NCBI GenBank assembly: GCA_035652095.1
Contig: DASREM010000043.1
Span: 1 to 28,955 of the forward strand
Length of the DNA: 28,955 bases
Direction: 5' to 3'
DNA from: DASREM01 sp035652095
GTDB taxonomy: Bacteria > Acidobacteriota > Terriglobia > Terriglobales > Acidobacteriaceae
How positions within the stretch are numbered: the stretch's first letter is position 1; every line of letters begins with the position of its first letter. Shown here in pieces: positions 1-7,424 of the stretch. The position numbers were made by a program, and so were the translations under genes. A model generated the notes under the pieces. It saw only the letters and a list, made by a program, of their open reading frames with translations. It did not search any database and was not told the DNA's origin.

Positions 1-382
1 GGATTCTCAAAGCGAGCCTTGGTCCAATGAGCAAAACTCAAGAGCAACACCAAAATCCAAAACTCCCACGAAGGGAAAAACAAACCCTGAAAACCCTTCG
101 ACAGAACACGTGTCTCTTGACAACGCCGACACGGTTATAGAAGGGTGGCCCATTCAAGCCCCGTTTTGGCTGACTGGGGATGTTCCCACCTCACTGGCCG
201 ATGAAGGCGTGGCCCGCCGACCTGCGGGCAGCATAGGGGTAGCTGCCGTAGTTCTAGACCGTCGAAGCGGATCCGGAGCGTCGCATGAGCAGCACCGCAA
301 GGATAGCGCCGGCGAGAATGTCGAACGACATGCAGAAGCCGGGCCACCACGCCGGGACACCGGGGTTCTGAATCAATCGGTG
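1..382. other. Left edge without a convincing gene
   Basis: One plus-strand frame is open from base 2 through 1099, but its translation before about 383 is rich in Arg, Gly and Ser and looks like read-through rather than protein. On the minus strand a 62-residue frame (254-442) starts with ATG, carries one hydrophobic stretch near residues 35-54 and has no clear ribosome binding site. I cannot decide between a small membrane protein and a chance frame. The first 90 bases may be the 3' end of a gene that begins outside the window. Confidence 0.3.
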
Positions 383-1099
383 ATGTTCCTTTACGGAAAT
401 CTCTTCTGCTACATTGCATCGTATCGGGTCCTCGTTTTTCACGTAACGAGAGTACTGGATTGTTCTAAAGACAACTGGTTAGCTCGACCAGGTGTCGATG
501 GGTATGTCACGACAATACTATTTACGGTCTTGGCGTTCAGCATTTTTCATCAACACTCACCGTCCCGGCGGTATTGGATAGCCTTTCTTTTGACCCTCGC
601 TTTTGTTGCGATGCAGTTAGTTCGAGTACTCCGCGCATTGTTAACTCGTGTGCCAGTTCGGGGATGCTCAACGCGCGTAAGCCCGGCTTTTGGTTACGCG
701 TATTCATTAGCTCGGCGTCGCGGGATCCCGGCGGAAACAGAGACCGTCGCTGCTGTACGACCAGGCCCCGAACAGAGAATCGTGGGCGTGAACCTCGATG
801 ATGATGATGAAGACGTAACGACTGTGCGGCAGATTGTGTGGCGCCGCGATTTTATGGATACGTATCGCCACATGAGAGAACACGGCAATTCAGCATTTAT
901 CTTCTTGTTGGAGCTGGGACTTGCCGCGTTGGCATTCGCTGTGATTTCGAAACCTGGACAAACGCCAATGCAACAGCTGGGTGCAATCGCAACTCTTTTT
1001 GTGATCTGGACTATTCCTGCAGTCTTCGTTCACCTAATCGGCCAACATTTAGAGCGCCGCTTTTCACATTTCGACCGACGAGTTCGCCAGAGCGACTAA
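383..1099 (+). CDS. Four-helix membrane protein of unknown function
   Basis: I do not recognise this protein. From the ATG at 383 it is 238 residues with two hydrophobic helix pairs. The first pair covers about residues 38-55 and 62-84; the second covers about 177-194 and 202-222. Between them lies a charged soluble segment with an acidic run (DDDDED). A GTG at 110 in the same frame would add 91 residues, but that extension looks non-coding, and neither start has a good Shine-Dalgarno sequence. The DNA is visibly more AT-rich than the core genes to the right, and the gene lies on the element side of a tRNA scar at 1251. I infer that it is cargo of an integrated element. The 2TM-soluble-2TM layout resembles membrane components of some defence or signalling modules, but I see no diagnostic motif. 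Confidence 0.45.
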   Translation: MFLYGNLFCYIASYRVLVFHVTRVLDCSKDNWLARPGVDGYVTTILFTVLAFSIFHQHSPSRRYWIAFLLTLAFVAMQLVRVLRALLTRVPVRGCSTRVSPAFGYAYSLARRRGIPAETETVAAVRPGPEQRIVGVNLDDDDEDVTTVRQIVWRRDFMDTYRHMREHGNSAFIFLLELGLAALAFAVISKPGQTPMQQLGAIATLFVIWTIPAVFVHLIGQHLERRFSHFDRRVRQSD

Positions 1100-1149
1100 A
1101 CGAGATAAGCATACGAAGTTTGTTTACTTCTGGAATACCGACCGAAAAA

Positions 1150-1171
1150 CTTGGGTCCAACTTGGGTCCAA
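1150..1171. repeat. Two tandem copies of an 11-bp unit
   Basis: CTTGGGTCCAA occurs twice back to back. A related sequence, CTTGGTCCAAT, is at 18-28. The repeats lie about 80 bases before the tRNA scar, where arm-type integrase sites are often found. That role is an inference. Confidence 0.55.
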
Positions 1172-1250
1172 TCACTGCCGAAAACCGGGTAAAACGGTGG
1201 TCTGAGACGCAGAACCAAGCTAAGCGAATCAATGAGATAGTGTTTCCGTT

Positions 1251-1299
1251 TCTGGTTCGGGACCAGGGGGTCGGAGGTTCAAATCCTCTCTCCCGACCA
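1251..1299 (+). other. 3' half of tRNA-Pro(CGG), probable attachment-site scar
   Basis: The sequence folds as the 3' half of a tRNA. The anticodon stem is TCTGG/CCAGG around the loop TTCGGGA, giving anticodon CGG. A variable region, a T-arm with stem GGAGG/CCTCT and loop TTCAAAT, and an acceptor 3' strand ending in CCA follow. The bases before 1251 contain no D-arm and no matching acceptor 5' strand, so this is not a complete gene. Integrases commonly recombine inside tRNA 3' halves and leave one intact tRNA and one 3' fragment as a direct repeat, so I read this as one end of an integrated element. The intact partner is not in the window. Confidence 0.75.
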
Positions 1300-1302
1300 A
1301 TA

Positions 1303-1438
1303 TCTTCAAGGACATAAATCGCTTTTCTGGTTTTTCGTCTACAGTGCTGTAGTCAAATTTGTAGACGGTGAGATCCTCAAAATTTAAAACTGAAAGTTCC
1401 GGCCCACTGCTGGAGGGGTCGCCGAGCAGTAATCATCC
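1303..1438. other. Intergenic, nothing recognised
   Basis: This stretch lies between the tRNA scar and the IS3 remnant. I see no reading frame with protein character, no strong hairpin and no clear promoter. Confidence 0.4.
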
Positions 1439-1660
1439 TGAAGTGCCCCCGTCTGCTGTACCAATCCCAATGTAAGTTATCGGTTGATTTTTGGTTTCAG
1501 CGGGGATGAGGTCCGGAGCAGGGGACGGCGTTTGAGTCCCCTGCTCTTGCAGCCTTGGACTAGCTTTCCTCATGCCATCATCTCCGCTGCTTTCCTGGCA
1601 AACTCTGCGGGCGGCAAGTAGTTCAACGAACTGTGTGGACGTTGTTGGTTGTAATCAACC
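1439..1660 (-). mobile_element. Remnant of an IS3-family insertion sequence (3' end)
   Basis: On the minus strand, 1570-1656 encodes a typical transposase C-terminus: DYNQQRPHSSL followed by NYLPPAEFA and a stop at 1570-1572. This is the end of the DDE integrase domain of IS3-family OrfB. Upstream of about 1660 the frame no longer resembles a transposase, so the rest of the gene, including the catalytic residues, is missing. TGAAGTGCCCCC at 1439-1450 has the look of an IS3-type terminal inverted repeat and may be the right end. The opposite end is not visible. The element cannot move on its own. Confidence 0.65.
1516..1546. terminator. Perfect 11-bp stem-loop inside the IS3 remnant
   Basis: GAGCAGGGGAC (1516-1526) pairs perfectly with GTCCCCTGCTC (1536-1546) around a 9-base loop. 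There is no T-tract on either side, so it is a strong hairpin but not a classic intrinsic terminator. Its place between transposase stop and IS end suggests a transcription block belonging to the element. Confidence 0.5.
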
Positions 1661-1670
1661 TTCTCTGGCG

Positions 1671-1695
1671 AAAAAAAGCGGTGCCTGCGCACCGC
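1671..1695 (-). terminator. Intrinsic terminator for minus-strand transcription
   Basis: GCGGTGC and GCACCGC form a 7-bp stem with a 4-base loop at 1678-1695. Read on the minus strand the stem is followed by seven T residues (1677-1671). It stands just after a short decayed reading frame that ends at 1705. Confidence 0.7.
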
Positions 1696-1704
1696 CTAGG
1701 GTAA

Positions 1705-1755
1705 CTACGCCTTGACAACGCCTTCGCTCTTATCGAGGGCCACTTGTCGAGTAGC
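1705..1755 (-). pseudogene. Possible decayed 3' end of an unknown gene
   Basis: A minus-strand frame ending in ALDKSEGVVKA and a TAG at 1705-1707 has the look of a protein C-terminus and is followed within 10 bases by an intrinsic terminator. The frame is closed by a stop about 17 codons upstream, so no complete gene remains. The family is not identifiable. The pairing of gene end and terminator is the only support. Confidence 0.25.
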
Positions 1756-1757
1756 CA

Positions 1758-2026
1758 CTCATTAGTCATTTCGGATTTATTTCTGCAGCTGAGTAAGACG
1801 AGATTCAAGCCCGGGCGGAATCAACCCGATCAAATAGCACATTACTAATTCCAGAGTATCCGGACACCCCCGGCGCCGCGCAAGACGCTAAAGCATAAAC
1901 ACCCAGCATCGAAACTCCGTGGAATTCAACGAAGACGGGAAAAGGACGCACTTATACAGCATTTATGGTATTGACTGAGTAACCTCACTTTTGCTAAAGG
2001 ATCGCCGAGGAAGCCGCTCCCCTGAA
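1758..2026. other. Intergenic, no gene seen
   Basis: No convincing reading frame is present on either strand. A TTGACT at about 1973 could serve as a -35 box for the gene at 2041, but no good -10 box lies at the right distance. Confidence 0.4.
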
Positions 2027-2040
2027 AAGGAGGTTGCATC

Positions 2041-2709
2041 ATGAAGCGACTGATAGGGAAAGTCTGCGCGTTAATAGTTGTAACCATAACATTGCACCTC
2101 GGTGCATGGAGCGTTGATTGTCCCGGCTTCTGCACACAATGCCGAACTGATGCCATCAGCCTTTGCGGCGCTGGATGCATTTCGAGCTACAGTTGTAGTT
2201 TGGCTACGTGCACCTGTACTTTTAGCTGCAGACCTGGTTGTTATCCTAGTTTGCCTAAGCCCGCTCTGTTTTTGCGGGACAAATTGGATCTTCCCAAACT
2301 CACTTCGTCCTCTTGGCAATCGGAAGGAGGAAAGTCGATTCCGAACATTCGTTTCGAGATTGTTCCCCAATCCGAGGTGCCACTGACCATCCGTGAGTTG
2401 ACCATTCGGAACGACCCAGGACGACAGTCGTCGGAAATAGCTTACGTGTTAAAAAACGACACGGGTTCCAGGCTTGAGGCGATATCGTTAATGGTGGTTT
2501 TCTTTAACGAGAGGAACGAACCGTTGGGTGGGGAAGTGCTGCGCGAACACATAGCGTTGAGTCCCAATGAGGAGCATCGGCTGCAAACTCCGCTAAGCCA
2601 TTATGTGGACAATGGGCAACGAGTGTCGCTTGCGTTCACAAGCTTCCAAACAGACGGCCAATCGTGGGTCGGGGACCATGATCCAATTATAAAAGCGATG
2701 AAACATTAG
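2041..2709 (+). CDS. Secreted cysteine-rich protein of unknown function
   Basis: I do not recognise the family. The 222-residue product begins with a signal peptide (lysine/arginine start, hydrophobic core about residues 7-24). After it comes a block of about 45 residues with ten cysteines, including TCTC and CxxC spacings, then a basic/proline linker. Residues from about 125 to the end form a hydrophilic beta-rich domain containing the patterns AYVLKNDTG and ISLMVVFFNERNEPLGGE, which resemble immunoglobulin-like or FxLYD-type domains. The start is well defined: AAAAGGAGG precedes the ATG at a normal distance. The cysteine block could be a disulfide-rich knot or a metal site. The gene stands alone between an IS remnant and a truncated gene, in DNA less GC-rich than the core, so recent acquisition is possible. 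Confidence 0.7.
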   Translation: MKRLIGKVCALIVVTITLHLGAWSVDCPGFCTQCRTDAISLCGAGCISSYSCSLATCTCTFSCRPGCYPSLPKPALFLRDKLDLPKLTSSSWQSEGGKSIPNIRFEIVPQSEVPLTIRELTIRNDPGRQSSEIAYVLKNDTGSRLEAISLMVVFFNERNEPLGGEVLREHIALSPNEEHRLQTPLSHYVDNGQRVSLAFTSFQTDGQSWVGDHDPIIKAMKH

Positions 2710-2825
2710 TAAGAAACTGCTTCATTCGGTTCGCCTTTGGTGGAAGGGGCATTGATCCCTTTCGCAGCGTCTAGCTAAAGGGCGGCTATTGCGGCGGAAT
2801 CAGCCCCGTGTGTAGATGAGATACG

Positions 2826-3407
2826 GTGCCTGGCGAATGGAACAGAACCGTACCTCTTTTGCGCTCTGCCGCCCATAACGCCCGCCCGGACGAAGCCAGC
2901 AAAACCATCCACGAAATTGCCAACCGTTTCGGCCGAATCGATCTGCTGGCGCACCTGGTGGGCGGCTTCGCTGGCGGGAAGACCGTCGCTGAACTGGACG
3001 ATGCAACGTTTCAGAACATGCTGGCTATGAATCTGAACAGCGCATTTTATGTTCTGCGGGCGACCATCCCTCACATGCGGCGTGCCGGAGCCGGGCGTAT
3101 TGTGACCATCGCGAGTCGCGCCGCTGAGAGTCCGGGGGCAGGCGTAGGCGCCTACAGTGCGTCGAAAGCCGCCCTTGTGTCTCTTACCCGAACAGTCGCG
3201 GTCGAGAACAAGGATGCAGGCATCACCGCTAACGTCATTCTTCCCGGGACCATGGACACTCCTCTGAACCGCAAGTTCATGCCCGACGCGGATTTCAACA
3301 GCTGGGTTCGACCTTCCTCGGTCGCCGCGCTGATTGTGTGGCTTGGCAGCGAAGCAGCCAGAGACCTGACCGGCGCAGCGATTCCCGTGTACGGCAAGGG
3401 ACTCTGA
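2826..3407 (+). pseudogene. Short-chain dehydrogenase/reductase lacking its N-terminus
   Basis: The reading frame matches the middle and C-terminal parts of the SDR family: RIDLLAHLVGG (the NNAG region), the catalytic Ser of TIASRAA, and the YSASK motif (YxxxK), followed by NVILPGTMDTP. The first 50-60 residues, including the TGxxxGxG nucleotide-binding loop and first beta-alpha-beta unit, are absent. The best available start is a GTG at 2826 followed by about 30 residues that do not fit the family. SDRs need that loop to bind NAD(P), so the protein is probably inactive. The break coincides with the right limit of the accessory stretch, so I infer a deletion or insertion junction near 2830-2860. 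A functional short protein is less likely. Confidence 0.65.
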
Positions 3408-3486
3408 GAGAACACGACCTTCGGTGCACCTTTTTAGCGACAGTTTAATAATCCTGAAACATCCCTGGGGTAAAGTGGATGCAGGG

Positions 3487-4005
3487 ATGGCCACCTTACG
3501 CAAAGCGCGGCATGCACTGCCCTTTCAAGTAGCCGCGGTGTGCTATCGAGTGAACGGCCGAGGCGTTGAATTCCTCTTGGTGAACACCAATGGCGGAAAC
3601 AAGTGGACCTTCCCCAAAGGTTCCCCTGTTGCCGCTCTGTCGCACAGCCAATCCGCCGAGCGGGAAGCAATGGAAGAGGCAGGCGTTCGTGGCAGGATTG
3701 AGCCTAGGCATTTTTCGTTATATCTGCACTCGAAGGGCGTCTTCTGGAAACCTCCAGGTGTAACCGAGTACATGGTCGCGGCTTTCCTGATGGAAGTCGA
3801 GCAAACCGGATACTCCTGTGAGCCGCAGCGGAACCCGACCTGGTTCAGTCCCGCCGAGGCCAAGGATGTTTTGGCCAAGGGTCGGGAGGTGAAATACGCC
3901 CGCGAATTGCATGCGGTCCTCGAGAAGGCGTTGCAGCATATCCGTCTGCAAGTGAACGGTGCAAGCCCAGGACGTCCGAGGCCTCGCACCTCTCCTCGCC
4001 CCTAG
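3487..4005 (+). CDS. Nudix hydrolase
   Basis: A 172-residue protein of the Nudix fold, which hydrolyses nucleoside diphosphates linked to another moiety with Mg2+. The Nudix box is at residues 45-67: a Gly, seven positions before the REAMEEAGV end, in the spacing GX5EX7REUXEEXGU. The first conserved Glu is replaced by Leu (residue 51), while the REAMEEAG metal-binding core is intact. The FPKG motif just before the box is typical of diadenosine-polyphosphate and diphosphoinositol-type members. I chose the ATG at 3487; a GTG at 3424 would add 21 residues without family character. The last 20 residues are rich in Pro and Arg and probably disordered. The substrate is not predictable. Confidence 0.8.
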   Translation: MATLRKARHALPFQVAAVCYRVNGRGVEFLLVNTNGGNKWTFPKGSPVAALSHSQSAEREAMEEAGVRGRIEPRHFSLYLHSKGVFWKPPGVTEYMVAAFLMEVEQTGYSCEPQRNPTWFSPAEAKDVLAKGREVKYARELHAVLEKALQHIRLQVNGASPGRPRPRTSPRP

Positions 4006-4052
4006 CAGCGTTTCCATCCAACCTCGCTCTCGTGAGACGATAAGAAGCACGC

Positions 4053-5975
4053 ATGATCCAGTTGTCCTCCGCCGGAAAACGCTATGGCCACAAGTTGCTC
4101 TTTGAGGGAGCGGACTGGCTGATCACGCCGCGCGAACGAGTTGGACTGGTCGGCGCAAACGGCACCGGCAAATCCACATTAATGAAGATCCTGGCCGGCC
4201 TCGAGACTCTCGATTATGGGTCCATCAGCGCCGCCAAGGGTATCAGCGCCGGGTATCTTCCGCAGGATGGCCTGACCCTCTCGGGAAGAACTGTTCTCGC
4301 CGAATGCATGACCGTCTTCTCGGCCCTGCAAGGGTTGGAACAGGAGATGGAAGACCTGACGCAGCGCATGTCAGAACTGGACCATTCATCCGCGGAGTAT
4401 GCGCAGGTGGCGGACCGCTTCCATCGCATTGAACACGAATTCCAGACTCACGACGGCTACTCGATTGAGGCGCAGGTCGGCACAGTATTGTCCGGCCTTG
4501 GATTCAGCAAGGGCGATATGCAGCGCCGGACCGAGGAGTTCTCCGGCGGCTGGCAGATGCGCATCGCCTTGGCCAAGCTGCTTCTTCAAAGACCCAATCT
4601 CCTGCTGCTGGACGAGCCCACGAACCATCTTGATCTCGAAGCCCGCAACTGGCTGGAAGAATACCTCGGGACTTATCCCAACGCGTTTGTGCTGATCTCG
4701 CACGACCGCTACTTCCTGGACGTCACCGTCAACAAGATCGCGGAAATCTGGAACAAGCGAATCCATCTGTACCCCGGGAATTACGACAAGTATCTTGCAG
4801 GTAAAACCCAGCGCATGGAGCAACTGGAGGCTGCGTATCGCAACCAGCGGGAGCGCATCGAGCAACTCGAAGTATTCATCAATCGCTTCCGCTACCAGGC
4901 CACCAAGGCCAAACAGGTGCAGAGCCGGATCAAGGAACTGGAGAAGATTGAGCGCATCGAGTTGCCGGAAGAAGAACGGACCATCCACTTTTCGTTTCCC
5001 CAGCCAAAGCCGAGCGGGCGAATCGTTGCCGAGTTCACCGGGGTCGCGAAGAACTATGGCGATAAGAACGTCTTTCGTGATGTCAATTTCATAATCGAGC
5101 GCGGCGACCGCATCGCTCTTGTAGGCGTGAATGGCGCCGGCAAATCTACCCTCATCAAGCTGCTGGCGCAGACTGAATCCTTGACCAGCGGTGAATACAA
5201 GCTCGGCCATAATGTTCAGCCCGATTACTTCGCGCAGGACCAGTACAAGGAACTGAATCCCGACTCTCGCATCATTGACGATCTTGGGACTCTTTCTCCT
5301 CGCTCGACGGAAACTGAACTCAGGACGCTTCTCGGGTGTTTTTTGTTCTCAGCGGACGAGGTCTTCAAGCGAATCGGGGTGCTGTCCGGCGGAGAGCGAA
5401 ACCGCTATGCCCTGCTCCGCATGCTCTTGCATCCGGCAAATTTTCTGCTGCTGGATGAGCCTACGAATCATCTGGACATGCGAGCAAAAGACGTCCTGCT
5501 GAAAGCGCTGATGGATTACAGCGGTACCGTGGTCTTCGTGTCGCACGATCGTTACTTCATTGACAAACTGGCCACGCGGGTCTTCGAGGTCGGGAATGGA
5601 GGCGTGGAAGTCTATCCCGGCAATTACGAAGACTACGTATGGCGCAAGCAGGGAGGAGCGGAAAGGCTGCAAAGCGCCATAGCCGTCTCAAGCACGCCGC
5701 AGCCCGAGAATGGGAGCCTGCAAGCAGCGGTCACCGAGTCCAAGTCCAAACGGCTGAATCCGATCAAGCGCAAGCAGATGGAGGAGCGCTTCCACGACCT
5801 GGAGCAGCAAATCGGCGCTCTTGAAGAGGCCATCCTGGCCCACGAAACGGCACTACAAACCTTTGTCAGCCTCGAAGAGACACAGCGACTCACCCGGGAA
5901 CTTGCCGATGCCAAAGCAGAGCTTCAGAAAAAACTGTCCGATTGGGAAGAGATCGGACAGGCGCTGGAGGCGTAA
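4053..5975 (+). CDS. ABC-F family ATPase (ribosome-associated type)
   Basis: A 640-residue soluble protein with two ABC domains and no membrane segments, the layout of ABC-F translation factors (Uup, EttA, YheS). Walker A motifs lie at 34-42 (GANGTGKST) and 358-366 (GVNGAGKST). Signature motifs lie at 164-167 (SGGW) and 444-448 (LSGGE), Walker B with DEPTNHLD at about 183-194 and 464-475, and H-loops SHDRY at 216 and 497. The linker (about 245-305) is a charged helical stretch, the P-site tRNA-interaction motif in known members. The C-terminal 70 residues are predicted coiled coil, as in Uup. Both ATP sites look complete. The family acts at the ribosomal E site; which subfamily this belongs to needs phylogeny, so I assign no symbol. 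Confidence 0.92.
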   Translation: MIQLSSAGKRYGHKLLFEGADWLITPRERVGLVGANGTGKSTLMKILAGLETLDYGSISAAKGISAGYLPQDGLTLSGRTVLAECMTVFSALQGLEQEMEDLTQRMSELDHSSAEYAQVADRFHRIEHEFQTHDGYSIEAQVGTVLSGLGFSKGDMQRRTEEFSGGWQMRIALAKLLLQRPNLLLLDEPTNHLDLEARNWLEEYLGTYPNAFVLISHDRYFLDVTVNKIAEIWNKRIHLYPGNYDKYLAGKTQRMEQLEAAYRNQRERIEQLEVFINRFRYQATKAKQVQSRIKELEKIERIELPEEERTIHFSFPQPKPSGRIVAEFTGVAKNYGDKNVFRDVNFIIERGDRIALVGVNGAGKSTLIKLLAQTESLTSGEYKLGHNVQPDYFAQDQYKELNPDSRIIDDLGTLSPRSTETELRTLLGCFLFSADEVFKRIGVLSGGERNRYALLRMLLHPANFLLLDEPTNHLDMRAKDVLLKALMDYSGTVVFVSHDRYFIDKLATRVFEVGNGGVEVYPGNYEDYVWRKQGGAERLQSAIAVSSTPQPENGSLQAAVTESKSKRLNPIKRKQMEERFHDLEQQIGALEEAILAHETALQTFVSLEETQRLTRELADAKAELQKKLSDWEEIGQALEA

Positions 5976-6110
5976 ACCCACCGTACAGGCTCTTCCGTAA
6001 CCTGCCTTCGCACGAAAGTCCATGCGATATTCACCCTGGCACTTCGCCACATATGAAAGACCCGCCGCTTGCGGTCTACTCCGCGCGGAAAAACAAGGAA
6101 GGTCGGAACG

Positions 6111-6614
6111 ATGTTGCAGCCATCACAGAACAGCTCACCCAATTCCCAGTTTTCCTCGAACCAGAATTCCTATGCGCCGGTAAAGACCGTCGGCGCGCCC
6201 ACCGAGCAAGCCACCATTGGCCGTTCGCTGGTCATAAAGGGCGAAATCAGCGGCTCCGAATCTCTTTACGTGGATGGAAAGATCGAGGGCACAATCAATC
6301 TGAATGACAACCGGGTCACGATCGGCCGCAACGGCAGCGTGACCGCGAACATCTCCGCACGCGAAGTCGTCATCATGGGCAAGGTGCAGGGAAACGTCAC
6401 TTGCGGCGATCGTCTGGACATCCGCAGCGAAGGTTCGCTCACCGGCGACGTGGTAACCCAGCGCATCAGCGTCGAAGACGGCGCTATCCTGAAGGGCAGC
6501 ATCGAAGTAAAGGCAGCCGACCAGAAGAACGCGAAGCAGCAGTCGCAGAACAAACCCGTTGAAGTTCCGAAGCCAGAGCAGGCCAAAGCAGCCGCGGCCG
6601 GCGCCGGAGCGTAA
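6111..6614 (+). CDS. Bactofilin family protein
   Basis: A 167-residue protein with a central bactofilin domain (about residues 28-130). It has repeated short beta-strand units with hydrophobic/glycine periodicity, such as SLYVDGKIEGTI, RVTIGRNGSVTANI and GKVQGNVTCGDRLDI, which form the right-handed beta helix. The N-terminus is Ser/Asn/Gln-rich and the C-terminus Lys/Gln/Ala-rich, both probably disordered, as in other bactofilins. Bactofilins polymerise into cytoskeletal filaments involved in cell shape, stalks or polarity. The ATG at 6111 is preceded by AAGGAAGG; an upstream TTG at 6069 lacks such a site. It stands as a single gene between the ABC-F gene and a convergent msrB. Confidence 0.9.
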   Translation: MLQPSQNSSPNSQFSSNQNSYAPVKTVGAPTEQATIGRSLVIKGEISGSESLYVDGKIEGTINLNDNRVTIGRNGSVTANISAREVVIMGKVQGNVTCGDRLDIRSEGSLTGDVVTQRISVEDGAILKGSIEVKAADQKNAKQQSQNKPVEVPKPEQAKAAAAGAGA

Positions 6615-6632
6615 TCACATCGCAATGCCGAA

Positions 6633-6657
6633 AGGGGACGCCTTTCCGGTGTCCCCT
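6633..6657 (+). terminator. Stem-loop after the bactofilin gene
   Basis: AGGGGACGCC pairs with GGTGTCCCCT (one G-T pair) around the loop TTTCC. It lies 18 bases past the stop codon. No long T-run follows, so termination may be Rho-assisted or bidirectional. Confidence 0.6.
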
Positions 6658-6684
6658 CTGCTCCAGAGTCATATTAGCCAGTAG

Positions 6685-6705
6685 AGACGCAGTTCAGCTG
6701 CGTCT
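6685..6705. repeat. Palindromic stem-loop between convergent genes
   Basis: AGACGCAG and CTGCGTCT form a perfect 8-bp stem with loop TTCAG. The bases CGCAGTTCAGCTG recur with one mismatch, on the opposite strand, in the hairpin at 11450-11476. It may be a terminator for msrB or the plus-strand gene, or a small dispersed palindrome. Confidence 0.5.
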
Positions 6706-6776
6706 TCTGCTTCTGGGCTTGGATCGCGTTGGGAACCGCCGCGGCCCTCCGCGAGAACAGGTGTACGAAGGATTCC

Positions 6777-7193
6777 TTACTTTTCTTCGCGCTTTTGCAG
6801 GTTCAACGACGCCGAATTCATGCAATAGCGCAAGCCAGTCGGCGCCGGGCCATCCTCGAACACGTGCCCAAGGTGGGCATCACATCGCGAGCAACGCGCT
6901 TCCGTACGAATCATCCCGTGACTGCGATCGGTGAGCTCCGCAACCGCACTTGGATCGACTGGCTGGTAGAAGCTTGGCCAGCCAGTGCCCGAATTGAATT
7001 TGGTATCGGAGTCAAACAGCGGCTGCCCGCAACAGACACACGTGTAAACACCCTTCTCTTTGGCATCCCAGTATTTGCCGGTAAACGCCGGCTCGGTTCC
7101 TGCGTTCCGGGTCACGTAATACTGCTCCTGGGTCAACTGCTTTTGCCAGTCTTCATCGCTCTTGACCACTTTTTCGCTTACTTTTTCAGCCAT
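6777..7193 (-). CDS. msrB: Peptide-methionine (R)-S-oxide reductase
   Basis: A 138-residue single-domain MsrB, which reduces methionine-R-sulfoxide in proteins using thioredoxin. All landmarks are present: two structural zinc CxxC pairs (Cys52/Cys55 and Cys101/Cys104), the GTGWPSF motif at 69-75, His110 in HLGHVF, and the catalytic cysteine Cys124 in RYCMNSASL. The recycling position near residue 70 (NSGTGW) carries a Ser before the Gly rather than Cys, as in the one-cysteine forms. There is no signal peptide, so the enzyme is cytosolic. It is transcribed divergently from the FAH-family gene, with about 230 bases between them in which I see no clear promoter consensus. Confidence 0.95.
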   Translation of the reverse strand: MAEKVSEKVVKSDEDWQKQLTQEQYYVTRNAGTEPAFTGKYWDAKEKGVYTCVCCGQPLFDSDTKFNSGTGWPSFYQPVDPSAVAELTDRSHGMIRTEARCSRCDAHLGHVFEDGPAPTGLRYCMNSASLNLQKREEK

Positions 7194-7424
7194 AAATCTC
7201 CATTGATCTTCCGCTCTTATCAGATGCTGGAAACGAAAAATTGATACATACGCTCACGTCGGCGCCCATCCAGGAATGGCCGCTCCGGTCGCGCTCCGCA
7301 GACACCAATGCTGGTTGGAAAGCGAACTACATGAGCCTATCCGGACCGGGCTGGCTGCTCTTCTAGACAACGGTTCGGCCTGCCCATACACTTTCTGAGT
7401 GGCCACTAGAGGCTGCGGAATTAT

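Noticed and set aside
254..442. Minus-strand 62-residue frame with one hydrophobic stretch
   Set aside because: There is no ribosome site or known family, and it overlaps the start region of the plus-strand gene. It is noted only as a possibility in the left-edge entry.
838..1317. Plus-strand frame of 159 residues ending in GGSNPLSRP
   Set aside because: Its end is the translation of the tRNA 3' half, and it overlaps the membrane-protein gene in another frame. The product has no protein-like composition.
4386..5210. Minus-strand 274-residue frame within the ABC-F gene
   Set aside because: The plus strand encodes unmistakable ABC motifs across the same bases.
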